A stretch of 64,000 nucleotides of DNA. Origin: Anastrepha obliqua (Eukaryota > Arthropoda > Insecta > Diptera > Tephritidae). Location of the stretch: assembly GCF_027943255.1 (NCBI RefSeq), contig NC_072892.1, positions 119,305,792 to 119,369,791 on the forward strand, read 5' to 3'. Under the pieces are notes generated by a model that saw only the letters and a program-made list of their open reading frames with translations, did not search any database and was not told the DNA's origin. Made by a program: the position numbers and the translations under genes. This document shows positions 22,289 through 32,579 of the stretch, piece after piece. The first letter of the stretch is position 1. Every line of letters begins with the position of its first letter.

Positions 22289-24619
22289 CACGAAATTTGA
22301 GAGAAATTTTTAATTGAATATTAGAACTCTCGAGCTTTTCGTGGTTAGAGTCATGATAGTATTTTGCGGTAAAAAAAGTCAGGGGAGGTTTAGTATAACC
22401 AAAAGAGTATACCCTAAATACACGAGATTTTTTTATACGGAGAAAATTATTACAAATCAACGAAAATTAAGAGCTACTTCAAACTTACACTTGTTTATAG
22501 TAAAATTTAATTGGCTCTGAAACCGTGTACTCAATTTGTTTTTTTTTTTAATTTGTCGAAATTTTTTAAAATCTGTTCAAAGTTAAAAATTTGGATAAAT
22601 ATTTCCGTCTTTATTATGGTATAGACTAAATTTTTATAGAAAACTTATTTAAATTTCAAATTAAAATTAAAGAATCAAAGAGTTAAAACTTCTCAATATG
22701 TGGAGCCTTTATGCAAATTTCGGGGCGTGTCGCATGGTACTACAACAGAAAGTTTAACTAACAGCTGTGGCTTACAAAACAGATCGAAACAAAGTGGAGA
22801 AATACTAAAAATTTACTTGCGTAATGGTGAATCAAGCCGCAATAAAATCATAACATATTTGGATTGAGTTGAAGCACAACTTATGAAAATTTAATCCGGT
22901 GGAAAAAATTATATATTTTTAAGATTTTTTTGTTCATGCGTCACAGATAGTGGCAAAAATACATTTGAGTAGAATTTGTCAAACTTTTGGTTGCGGAATG
23001 TTACAAATTGAGCGAGCGATAATAAATTTCAGTAGCCGCCTCGAAATGAGTTGTTTTGAGCGGTACATCATAACTCGCAACAGAATCATGTCAAGCAAAA
23101 AATTAAAATGAATTTACTATAGAAGATGCTTTTCGAAGTATCAGAGAGAGAATTAAACGATAAAATATATAATAAGCAAGAAAAAAAAACAAGGTCCAGG
23201 GCGATTACTACAATAGATTTTGAGTTATGGCGCGCTTCGACTTTGAAAAAACAAAGGTTAAACAAACAGCATGCAAGTCAAGGAGCTCACGAAACCCGGC
23301 CTAGAGCAACGGACTCATAATTTCCTCATGTGTTTTTCGATCCACTTGAAATTTTTGAGCGATATTTTTGAGAACATATGTATAATGTAAAAAAAATAAA
23401 AATAAATATAAATTAAAAACATAAAATTTTAAATCCCTCTAGCCAAGGTCCCTTTGGCGGTGTTGTTTAAATTAAAGTCAACTAAACGCCCCTATTACCA
23501 TATTTTCTAATAACTTTCATATTCCCCACCCCGTGCATTAGCGACCCACCCTAACACGATTGTGTACCACATATACGTTTGTGTATGTTTATTACTGCTG
23601 CTGTTTCCCTTACGTTCGCAACAAGCACACACTGAATGAAATGCTTGTAATTTTTCTTAAATTTGTTTAGTGTTTGTTTGCTGTGAAAATTGCTGTTTAC
23701 TGCACACATACTCGTGTGCATGTATGCGTGGTTTCGCTTGTGTGAAAACTCTAAATTCGTTACATGCGGCTGCTCTCTGCCGTTTTCATTGTCGGTCCAT
23801 TTCAGGGCTCGTGTTAGCTGCCACTCTCCACTTCCACTTGTCAGTGATGAAATTCTTTTTTTGGCAGATATTCATTTATACAAATCATTTGGAATTTTGA
23901 AATGGGTTCGTGACACATCGTATGAAGCGCTGGCGTGTTTCAAGTATTTATTGGGTTGAAAATGTAGAAAAAAAGTTTCAGAAGTAAAATTTCTCTTTTA
24001 GTGTGCATACGTAATTATTGCACAGAATGGTTAAGTAAATTTTATTTGCTTTTATTAAATGGAGTTTCTTTTATTTAAAATTTATCCGATATCAAATCTA
24101 GTTTGTAAGATTTGATCAAAATCGTTCTGTAAACATTTGAGTGGGTAGTATTATTTAATGGGAAGTACTTTTTCATTAAATTTAAACTAAATTATTTACT
24201 AAGAAATATTTTTGAATGTAAAGTAGTAGAAATTTTCGAGTTCAAACTTTTTACTTTACTATAAGAATGCAGCCTGAGATCAATGCTTGAAGTTTTTAGA
24301 AACATTTTTGGTATGCAGTTTTATAGCTAATACAATATTTTTATTTCAAAAAGGGGAATATTTAAAGTTTCTAAAAAATTCCGTTGATTTTTAATAATTT
24401 TTTTCCTTGACTTTGTTACGGATTTTCTCCATATAAAAAGGTTTCCATTAGAATATTAATATATGGGATAAACAGAGTGTGAAGTTTTCCTAATTCTTGT
24501 ATAAAATTTGAAAATTGGGATTACATGGTCTTTGTTAGATAATAAACTATACCTGTATATAAAAATAATGAACTTTTAAAAAAAGCAAGAAAAAATGTCA
24601 AAACTAATCAACATTTAAT
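22289..24619. other. Non-coding stretch, no gene recognised
   Basis: Very AT-rich with poly-T/A runs. Frames at 23126-23320 and 23670-23959 have no domain. The putative right end of the GGGTGG element falls at 23542-23551. Confidence 0.4.
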
Positions 24620-24791
24620 GGTTAGGTTAGGTTAGGTTGGGCACACTTGGACGAAGATAAACGGATTCGTCCTTTGTGATACCATTATGAAGGAGGTAAG
24701 GAGAAAGATAAAACCGATGGGATGAGGGAGAAGGTGGGGAGATGATGGGTCAGAAGCTTTGTGCTGCTGATGAAATTCATCAGATTTTTAA
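24620..24791 (-). pseudogene. LINE-A copy 1, 3' end (left of piggyBac insertion)
   Basis: 3' untranslated end of the minus-strand LINE continued at 29745-30760. Its last bases on the plus strand are GGTTAGGTTAGGTTAGGTTG (24620-24639), the complement of a CCTAA-type tail. The text GATGAAATTCA just before TTAA recurs in LINE-A copy 3 (about 31968), confirming that the two flanks were once joined. Confidence 0.65.
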
Positions 24792-24804
24792 CTCTTTCCG
24801 TCTC

Positions 24805-24827
24805 GGTGGTTAGCGTTGCTAACCACC
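24805..24827. repeat. Subterminal palindrome of the piggyBac-like element (left)
   Basis: Arms GGTGGTTAGC and GCTAACCACC with a 3-bp loop, perfect. Related palindromes occur at 27994-28016 (8-bp arms) and 29588-29610 (one mismatch). Repeated motifs near element ends often bind the transposase; that role is inference. Confidence 0.7.
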
Positions 24828-25196
24828 TATTTTTTATTTTTTTTACGACGGTTGGCGACATTTATGTTTTTAATTTTGAACGAATATTGATTATTGCTTC
24901 CTTTTAAGTGAAGGGGGCGCTAATAGCTAGAAATACACCCACCACGTGTTGAGAAAATTTGAAGTAAATATCCTTGGCCGCGCGTATTTGTGAAAGCTAG
25001 AAGTAAAAATTCATAATAAATTCAATAACGCAATTTATGGTTTGATTTTTGTGCAAATTTAGTTCTTGTGGTGTGTTTAATACACAGTGGTTGCTTTCTC
25101 GCTTAAATTTCTATTATTTTACGAATATTTTTTACTAGCGTACCCTCGCACGCTTCGCTAGACGATAAATTCAATGATTTGCTGAAAGAAAATAAA

Positions 25197-25960
25197 TTAA
25201 TACGAAACAAAGCAAATTCTTTGATACAATTTCATTCGAACTTTATTGTAACTCTTTTTGGTAGACAACGTTTTTGGTTTTTTCATCTTTCGCATGAATA
25301 ATGACAATGGTTTGCCAACTCGTGAGCAAGCTACATACAATTGTCCATGAGAAAAAATTGGGTATTCTAAATTAATACCGCACATTTGTAGAGACTGTCC
25401 TTGCGCCTTATTAATTCTCATAGCGAAGGCAAGGCGAATAGGGAACTGCAAACGTTTGAAATCGAATGGTAAATCCGCCGGAATCAGTGGAATTCAGGGT
25501 ATCAAAATGTCTTCTCCTTTGTACTTCCCTTTCAAAATTGTTGCTTCGATAACGTTACCCATTAGCTTCTTCACAGCGAGTCTGGTACCGTTGCAAAGTC
25601 GGGGCACATTACTATTGCGCAGCATAATAATCGATGCTCCAATTTTTAATCGTAAATTATGAGGTGGTAAGCCTGGCAAATCGAGTGAGTTTAAGAATTC
25701 TGTTGGACAATTTACGACCTCATCTTGATCAGTAATAGTGTCCATTGACTTATACGCAACTATGTCACCAGGTATTTGATCTAAAATAGCTGAATTTATA
25801 TCATTATACCTTATTTTTCCCAGCTAAAATTGCTCTTTCGCTGAGTCAAACATGGTTTTTGTAATGTTGAACTATGTTTGGAAATACACTTTGTATTAAT
25901 GCCTCTTTAGACTGTGCAAAAGTGCAGAAATTGTTAGGCAATGTTATCATTCCTGTTGTT
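25197..25960 (-). pseudogene. Helitron Pif1-like helicase C-terminal portion
   Basis: Minus strand. About 25960 down: TTGMITLPNNFC, ALIQSVFPNIVQHYKNHV, a stop, LSERAILAGKNK, DINSAILDQIPGDIVAYKS, then from 25745: EVVNCPTEFLNSLDLPGLPP, LRLKIGASIIMLRN, LCNGTRLAVKKLMGN, ATILKGKYKGEDILIP, one TGA, then [38 protein letters not shown]. These are the late SF1B helicase motifs. About 250 residues remain of a protein usually above 1,300; only a few nonsense changes, so this part decayed modestly. Confidence 0.85.
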
Positions 25961-25974
25961 TTTGAAAAAGGTTT

Positions 25975-26530
25975 ATTTTTTTTGGTTAAAAAGTGTTTTT
26001 TGAAGTTTTGAAAAACACTTCGCTCTAACAAATTTCTTCTCAGTTAATTGCTGAAAATTAAATATTTTGAAAAAACTATTTTTTTTTTAATTTAACGTTT
26101 TTGAGAAAATTTTGTTCTTGAAAAAATTTCATACTTTTGTAAAAGTTTAAATTGATTTGTTACAAAGATTTTTTTCCGCTTTGAAAAACACCCCCTCAAA
26201 AAAATGTATTCTCTATTAATAGTGGAATATGAAATACTTTGAAAACACCATTTTTTTTTAGTTTTGTTTGGTTTTCAGAAAATTTTGTTTTGAAAAAATT
26301 TCATACCCTTGAAAAAGTTTTATTTTATTTTATTTGTTTAAAATTTTTTTTTTTTGTAATTTTAGAAAAACACCTCTTCGAAGAAATTTCTTTTATCTTT
26401 TTTAGGAAAATTTTGTTTTGAAAAAATTTCTTGCTTTCGAAATTTTTTTATTTTACTTTATTTCTTCAAAATTTTTGAAAACAATTTTTTTTATAATTTT
26501 CGAAAATCACCCCTTTGAAAAAATGTTTTC
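25975..26530. repeat. Degenerate AT-rich tandem-like repeats inside Helitron H1
   Basis: The phrases GAAAATTTTGTTTTGAAAAA and AATTTCATACCCTTGAAAAA, or close variants, recur at about 26105, 26275 and 26405, each followed by a T-rich spacer and an AAAACACC-like word. Period roughly 130-190 bp and irregular. No coding sense. Confidence 0.5.
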
Positions 26531-26774
26531 CATGTGTCATAGTGGTATTCCATTAACTTTTAGGATTATAGTCAAATACTTACAAATATCTACGCTTTCA
26601 CAAATAGCAACAATAAACAAATTTCCTCAAAACCAAAAAATTTACTTTTTTTCTAAAAAAATTCTAAACAAACAACGTAATAAATTTAGAATTTTGTGTT
26701 CACGAAAAAACAGTATTGTTTTTATTGTATTAACTGAAAACCAAAATGTTGCAAAAAATCAAAACAAAACTAAA

Positions 26775-27259
26775 TTATTTTTTTGTGTTCATTTGGTCCA
26801 TATGTTCCATAAAAAGTTGATATGGTAAATAATATGCAGGGTCTGATACACGCAAATTTCCATTGACCATTATAGTGACAAAATTATCGATCACCAATTC
26901 CAACAGGATTTCAAAATCAGAGTTGGAATGAGTTGTTGTGTGGTGTACTTCTGAAAAAAAATGAGAAATAAACAAAATAAATCTAAAAATTCGAATTCTA
27001 ACTTTATCTTGTGTATGTTCTTATTACCTTTGAATTTTTCCAATGAAGCACCATTCATTTTAAATTTTCCAAGAATTTTTTTTATCATTTCGCGTTTCTT
27101 TCCTTTTTCATTCGATTCCAACATTTGTTCATAGCCGAAAACATCGTTTGCAAACGCATTCATTTCCATATAGAATTGGTCAAAGAAAGCATTGCTCAAT
27201 TGAATTGAAACATTATTTTCATAAATACTTAGGACCTTAACTAATGCACCTTGGTACAT
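26775..27259 (-). CDS. Intron-containing ORF of unknown function inside Helitron H1
   Basis: Two minus-strand open frames are joined by a plausible intron. Exon 1 runs from about 27259 to 27028 and includes VLSIYENNVSIQLSNAFFDQ and NAFANDVFGYEQMLESNEKG, ending KMNGASLEKFK. Donor G|GTAATAAG at 27027; acceptor TTTTTTTCAG ends at 26951; intron 77 nt, typical of flies. Exon 2 (26950 to 26775) gives VHHTTTHSNSDFEILLELVI and SDPAYYLPYQLFMEHMDQMN. Splicing keeps one frame (phase 1, creating a Glu codon). I do not recognise the protein. It is not part of Rep/helicase, so it may be a captured host gene fragment. The jockey insertion truncates its 5' side near 27250. Confidence 0.5.
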
Positions 27260-27645
27260 ACCTAACGCAGATATTCATCGCGACCTTGACATCGATACTA
27301 TTGATGAAACCATACAAAGCGCTAGCAGAAGACACATAAATAGACTATTAAGGCATACAAATCCTATGATGAGAAGACTACCAAATAAAGAAAAATCTAC
27401 CCAAAGTCGGCTTAACCGTCAAACACCAACAGATCTTGCAAAATCCTTGTAATCAATTGTCAACTAATCGTATATATCATTGTTTGTTAACCACTTGTTT
27501 TTAAATAATATGTATATATTTCTTCTAAATGAGCTTGGGGGCATTGGCCCTTCAATATCACTCTCATTCCATCTTTTTGTAAATCAAATTACTTATTGTC
27601 TAACGACAGGTGTAATATTTTACGGAAGAAATAAAAAAAAAAAAA
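27250..27645 (+). pseudogene. Jockey-type LINE 3' end with poly-A
   Basis: The plus strand encodes the last residues of a jockey-clade ORF2: YIPNADIHRDLDIDTIDETI, then NRLLRHTNPMMRRLP and RLNRQTPTDLAKSL with a stop at about 27450. A 3' untranslated region follows, ending in poly-A at 27632-27645. A short 5' truncated insertion in the Helitron; no TSD resolved by eye. Confidence 0.7.
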
Positions 27646-28096
27646 TTTTCATTCGAATCATTTGAAATTTCTGTATACAATACATTTCTGTATCGCAATA
27701 CAAATACAAAAAATTCAAAAAAAGTTGTACACATAAAATTACACATAAAATGAATGTCGATTCGAAACTTACTTTAATCTAACAATCGAGCAAGTTTTGT
27801 TTTGGACAATATTTTGATTTTTTCTTTTTTTTATATGAAGAAAATATTTAAAAAAAATTTTTTTTTGCTAAAAACCTTCCCCTAGTGGATCCCTATAATA
27901 TGAAAAAAGAACGAATAAAATTGGCCTCGTATCGGCCCAAAAAAATGCGGACAAACGAACATCATTTCATTTTTATATATATAGATAATCAGTGGTGGTT
28001 AGCAACAATAACCACCGTGACGCAAGTATTCCTAGAATTTGCTTTTTTATACGGTCGCTAGGAGTGGGACTTTCTTTGGTATTTACAATATTTTAG

Positions 28097-29476
28097 GCAA
28101 TTATTTCAATAATACAACAGTCATTCACGCAAAGGGAAATTGAAGAATGTTTGTATGAAGATTTACCTTCAGGACCTGAAAGTGAAGCCAGTTCCGATGA
28201 GGATGAAAATCTGGACACGCCTGAGTGGCCATTGTCAAAATCGATATTGGATGTGTGTGGGACAGATGTACAGAATATCCATGAAGAGCTATTCGACGGC
28301 GAGGATGACATACCATTATCAAACTTTGTAAGTCAGAATAATATTGTTAGCTCTACGACCTTGCAGCCTCCTAAATGGAAAAGGACCTTCTCTGTGGATA
28401 TACCGGGCGAGTTTGTTGAGAGTGTGGGCTTAGCTGATCATATAATCAGCTTGGAAGATTTAACACCACTCCGATTGTTTCACATGTTTTGGACAGAGGA
28501 CTTGGTTGAGGTCATAAGCTTTCAAACTAACCTATATGCAACACAAGAAGGTAAACCTTTTTCTCCTACCAGTCCTTCTGAAATACAAACTTTCTTGGCC
28601 ATAAATATGGTGATGGGTATAAAAAAGCTACCGAGTTACAAAGATTACTGGTCTTCTGATCCTGATTTACGTGACTCATACATTTCCTCTTGTATGCCCC
28701 TAAATTGCTTCAGCTGGCTTCTTGGATGCTTGCATCTGAATGACAATAATCTCATGCCTGCTAGAACGCATCCAGACTATGATAAGTTATACAAAGTCCG
28801 TCTTATGCTTGAAATTCTTCGCCGCAACTTCAGAAATAATTATAAACCATCCGAATGTGTCGCGATCGATGAAAGCATGATAAAAATCAAAGATGTGGAA
28901 CAAGTTACTCGCAGGGAACGTGATGGAAGTGCAATTAGGATCGATTGCCCTCTGGCTGTAAAGAAATACAACAGCAATATGAACTTCGTTGATAAATTCG
29001 ATGAATTAAAAGCGTGTTACTCCATCGACGGAAAGTCCCAAAAGTGGTGGCACCGAATTTTTTTTCATTTCTTGGATTGCTGCGTTATCAATAGCTATAT
29101 AGCTTACAAAGAGCTTCAGATTAACAGACCTCATTTGGATGAGTTGACATTGAAGGACTTTCGCCGCTCAATTTATCAAGGGCTGTTAGCAGCCTGCTAC
29201 GTAAACTAGCGAGCTCGAGGAAGTTCCGCGATCAGCAATCATTCAAGCCCAAGATCTCCTGTACCAGTTGCTATAAAACGGTATAAGCCTAGCGTGCCTG
29301 CTGAAATCCGCTATGAGAGTAATCGACACCAACCGCTTCGAGGCACACCTAGAAGATGCGCCTTTTGCAGTACCAAAAGCATCCCTGTCCGCACAGTATG
29401 GCAATGCAGAACATGCCACGTCCCACTTTGCCTCCGAAAAGGAAAGACATGTTTTTCAGATTTTCACAAGAAATAA
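28097..29476 (+). pseudogene. PiggyBac-like transposase with in-frame catalytic deletion
   Basis: One frame runs from about 28097, with a single in-frame TAG at 29207-29209, to 29476. No ATG opens it; the region before 28097 ends in a TTTTAG acceptor-like site, so an upstream exon is possible. Seen: acidic N-terminus (EEC, DLPSGPESEASSDEDENL), LTPLRLFHMFWTEDLVEVIS, FLAINMVMGIKKLPSYKDYW, the first catalytic Asp in CVAIDESMIKIK, then an abrupt join to VTRRERDGSAIRIDCPLAV and NFVDKFDELKACYSIDGKSQ (third Asp region). The block with the second Asp (YFDN-type motif) is missing. The C-terminal cysteine-rich zinc finger (CAFCST, CRTCHVPLC, CF, H) is intact. Dead as a nuclease, though it could still bind DNA if expressed. 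Confidence 0.85.
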
Positions 29477-29744
29477 TTATTTGTAAATTTATTACCAAAT
29501 TTTTTATTGTCTTTTTTCTAAGAATAAATAAAAAAGTGAAGTAATTGAGTGCATTAGTTTTAATAAATTTTTGTACCCTTCAGTCATGGTGGTTACTGGT
29601 GGTGACCACCTTGTTTCTCAAAAACCTAACGGTAAATATTTTTTTTTTTTGCATTCGTGTGTTATATTACTTGTATTCCATATTCACCAATTAACAACAA
29701 AAAATAAATTTTTTATGTCGCAGTAAAGAGCGTGACGGAAAGAG

Positions 29745-30760
29745 TTAATGTCAACGCCAGCTATATCAGCAGGCGTAGCAAAGAAGTGAGAGCCGAGATG
29801 CCTAGATTTTAATCCCACCAGAGCAGAGCAGCTAAGGAGAAGGTGCTGAAATGATTTCCCCTCATCTTCCATACATCCGACGCAAAAAGGAGTAAAGGTA
29901 ATTTCAAATCTCACTGCAAGCATTCCTCGCGCATCGTGTACTGTGAGAAAATCCACGCGATTCGAGAGCAGAAACTTTGTCAACCTCAGAAGCTCGCCCG
30001 AGCGCCCCCGATCCACACGTGGCCAGAAGGATTTCACGATGAGTTGGCGCGAGTCCCACCTTTCCAGAAGCAGAACGCTGGTAGTCAGGGGGATCACGAT
30101 TCTCTCCCTTCGCGGGGAAATCATCTCACATGTCCCTTGTCTGGCCAGCTCATCTGCCTCACAGTTTTTCGCAATGTCGCTGTGACGACGAATTCAGATG
30201 AGGCTTATGTCGAAGAATTCAGACGCAGCCGAAAGTGAGGCCAGGCATTCCCTGACCAGTTTCGAATGCATCGTCACTTACCCGGCCCTTTTTGTCGCTT
30301 GGCTGTCAGAGTAAATATTTACTTTCTTGACTGTTAAAATGCATGTGAGCACCCAATCAGTAGTCCAATAACCTGAAGTTGAGTCTAAAGGGGAGCTCCT
30401 CCCAGAATACTCCTCCGCTAACCCTTTCTTCCAACTCCGATCCATCCATGCACAAGTTCACCAGGCCCTGTCTCCAAGTGTAGCTCCTCGTCCACCCTTC
30501 CTTTTGTCGGAATATGACTGGAAAAAGTTCGGGTTGGACTAAGCGAGGGTATACCTTGATTCGTTGGCAGGGGAATGTACTCAAAGTTACAAAGGATGCT
30601 TAAGTGCCCATAAGTGAGGTTGAGCCTATAGCCCGAACCCTTCAGTCTGATTGCGGTACGTGCAGCGGCGATTCTGCCTGCGATGTCTACGGGTACCACA
30701 TTTAACAATGCATTGAGCGCCAGAGAAGGAACATTGGAAGGTGCTATCATTGGGCGCGGG
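29745..30760 (-). pseudogene. LINE-A copy 1: RT tail, RNase H, C-terminus
   Basis: Minus-strand I-like non-LTR element. From 30750: ALNALLNVVPVDIAGRIAAA, KGSGYRLNLTYGHLSIL, EYIPLPTNQGIPSLSPTRTF (link between RT and RNase H), a frameshift near 30530, then LCMDGSELEERVSGGVFW (RNase H first Asp) and SDSQATK (near 30310). After further breaks, 30124-29745 encodes SGELLRLTKFLLSNRVDFLT, CVGCMEDEGKSFQHLLLSCS (zinc-knuckle-like, C..C..H..C) and SHFFATPADIAGVDI. Split from its 3' end by the piggyBac insertion. 5' truncated near 30760. Relatives at 15340 and 31890. Confidence 0.75.
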
Positions 30761-30764
30761 CTAT

Positions 30765-31805
30765 ATATTTAGTCCAAATTAAATTGTTCTAAAATGTGCG
30801 TTAGTATATAAAGTTCAATACCAACCAAATTTCGCCTTTCTTACTTGTCTTAGCATTAATATTTCAGTGATTATCCTTTTCACAAAGTTATTTTGTCAAA
30901 CCCAAAGTGATAAAAGCAATTCAGACTTGCGACAAATACAAAAAATCCAGGCATAGAAATTTATTTTTCTTAATCTATTTGATATTCTGATCTCATTCAC
31001 TTTCATCACAAAAATTCATAAATCACATAAAAAATGCGTTCAATTTAGTCATCCAGCTGTGGCACTGTCTGTCTATTTGTTGTTGTAGGCTTATTTGACA
31101 TTAATGTCAACCGACTTCCATCACAACCGACTGGTACATGTATACATATATGCTAGTATATGTAAATGTATGTTTGTATATGTATTTACGTATATATGTA
31201 CATGTATACTTTATAATGATTTCTAGGGATTGGCAACAAATACAGTTATAAGTATTTTTCAAATTTATTTTGCTAAAAGTCATCGCATTTGCATAATTTT
31301 ATTTATACACTCCCATGCAGATTTTTTGTGAAAAATGAGGAAGTGTCTAATTTTGTGAACTTTATGTGCCCAGCGCATAGTTTTGTTGAGGAAAGTTAAA
31401 TCGTTTTTATATGTGATATGTGAGAGACATGGGATTGCTACTGATTAATTATCATAAACGGATTCAGATCTCCCAAGTAGGCAACTAAAATGTCATCATC
31501 GAATTTTCAATCAGTCCACACAATTTTCTGTACTTTATATCCTCTATTACCGCTAGAGGCCAGTTACTTCCGATGAACCGAAAAGTAAAATAATTTTTTT
31601 TCCATAGATTTTGTGAGTGAATTCCGTCTGGCATTTGCTTGACGAAGAAGCTTCCTTACTTGTTAATTGTTTATGTTCATAATTAGGTAAGGCTAATTTA
31701 AATCGCTGCTCATTTAAGAGCCGACTTGAACAAAGATTTGATTTCTGATACCATTCAGGGATACAAATAGAAAAATAAAATCAATAATTTGCACGTACTC
31801 TTCTG
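30765..31805. other. Non-coding stretch, no gene recognised
   Basis: AT-rich; TATATGTATG-type simple sequence at 31135-31210. No element boundary seen. Confidence 0.4.
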
Positions 31806-31807
31806 TT

Positions 31808-31866
31808 AGGTGTTTAGCCGAGCTTCTTCTCCTATGTGCGTGCGTCTTGATGTTATTCCACAAATA
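31808..31866 (-). repeat. SINE-A 3' fragment
   Basis: GGTGTTTAGCCGAGCTTCTT, then GTGCGTGCGTCTTGATG and TTCCACAAAT match the tail of SINE-A in minus orientation. The rest of the copy is absent. Confidence 0.55.
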
Positions 31867-31889
31867 GACTAACAGAATAGAGAGGAAAA

Positions 31890-32575
31890 AGAAAAAGGGA
31901 GCTTGGTTAGAGGAAAATGACGATCAAACGGTAACTACTTACAATTGCATCAATCGCTTCCAGCTAATGATGAAATTCAACAGGCGTGTCATAACTCAAC
32001 CTGCAGGTGTAGCAAAAAGGACTAGATTTTTTATGAGATGATTATCCTCCAAACAGCTCTTACAAAAAGGACTAGAAGCAATACCAAGCCTTACCGTAAT
32101 GCCCGATAAAGATACCCACAAAATAATATTTTTCAAATCTCTTGAATCTTATGTTATAGTTTTTTTTTAATATTTTAATATATCAATAATTAAATCTAAG
32201 TTACTTTAGTATCTTAGTCTGTAGTTCATAGACTTAAATATGAATAAATAAATGAATAAAATTCGAGAGCTGCGACTTTGTTAGCCTTAAAAATCCTAGT
32301 CCGATTTACTCGCGGCCAGAAGGATATCGCGACTTTTCACCTTTGCGCACTCATTCAGTTAGCGCGAAGCCCATCTTTCCAAGAACAGACCACAGATTCT
32401 TAGGGAGCACCACACCTCTTACTTCGCAGTTAAAGCATCTCAAGGGTAATATTGAAGTATTCGATTGCAGTAGAGAGAGAAATCAGACATTCTTTGACTA
32501 ATTTCGAACACAACAACAACGAACCTAGGCCCTATTTGCCGCTTAGGTGTCAGAGTAAATGTTTAACTTTCATGC
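31890..32575 (-). pseudogene. LINE-A copy 3 fragment
   Basis: The plus-strand text ATGATGAAATTCA, GCAGGTGTAGCAAAAAGGAC, CCAGAAGGATATCGCGAC and GGTGTCAGAGTAAATG aligns with LINE-A copy 1 on both sides of the piggyBac insertion there, so it shows the empty site. Reading frames are lost. A 133-bp insertion splits it at 32125-32257, and a mariner copy abuts it at about 32580. Confidence 0.6.
32125..32257 (+). mobile_element. Short retro-insertion with AAAAT duplication
   Basis: Within LINE-A copy 3, AAAAT at 32120-32124 is repeated at 32258-32262, flanking 133 bp that end in TGAATAAATAAATGAATA, an A-rich tail. LINE-A relatives continue from CACAAAAT straight into TCGAGAGC, so this is an insertion. 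Its family is unknown; it could be the 3' end of a 5' truncated LINE. Confidence 0.5.
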
Positions 32576-32579
32576 AGTA

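Larger units (their letters stand above)
19956..23551. mobile_element. Candidate TAA-flanked element with GGGTGGGTCG ends
   Basis: GGGTGGGTCG at 19956-19965 and its complement at 23542-23551 are flanked by TAA at 19953-19955 and 23552-23554. A 3-bp TWA target duplication with G-rich ends suits PIF/Harbinger-like elements. The interior holds later insertions (mariner scrap, SINE, LINE-D). No Harbinger transposase was found, and the matching ends are only 10 bp, so chance is possible. Confidence 0.3.
25135..27985 (-). mobile_element. Decayed Helitron (H1) nested in piggyBac
   Basis: On the minus strand it begins TCTATATATATAAAAATGAA (27985 down) preceded by A and ends in the hairpin-forming CTAGCGAAGCGTGCGAGGGT followed by ACGCTAG and T (25138-25135, then 25134). 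Both termini and the A/T insertion site match Helitron rules exactly. The interior holds the helicase C-terminus (25197-25960), a degenerate repeat block, an intron-containing ORF (26775-27259) and a jockey 3' fragment. 2,851 bp; no Rep domain seen, so non-autonomous. Confidence 0.85.
24792..29744 (+). mobile_element. PiggyBac-like element, TTAA target duplication, split by a Helitron
   Basis: Terminal inverted repeats CTCTTTCCGTC (24792-24802) and GACGGAAAGAG (29734-29744) are perfect over 11 bp and flanked by TTAA at 24788-24791 and 29745-29748, the signature of piggyBac transposition. It inserted in a LINE-A copy. The total is 4,953 bp; removing the Helitron at 25135-27985 leaves 2,102 bp, near the size of a piggyBac with an internal deletion. 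It encodes a deleted transposase at 28097-29476. GGTGGTTA palindromes sit just inside both ends. Confidence 0.9.

Noticed and set aside
24620..24641. Telomere or interstitial telomere block
   Set aside because: Only three to four TTAGG units, at the end of a LINE copy; Diptera lack TTAGG telomeres.
28093..28322. Minus-strand ORFs over the piggyBac N-terminus
   Set aside because: Antisense shadows of the transposase frame.
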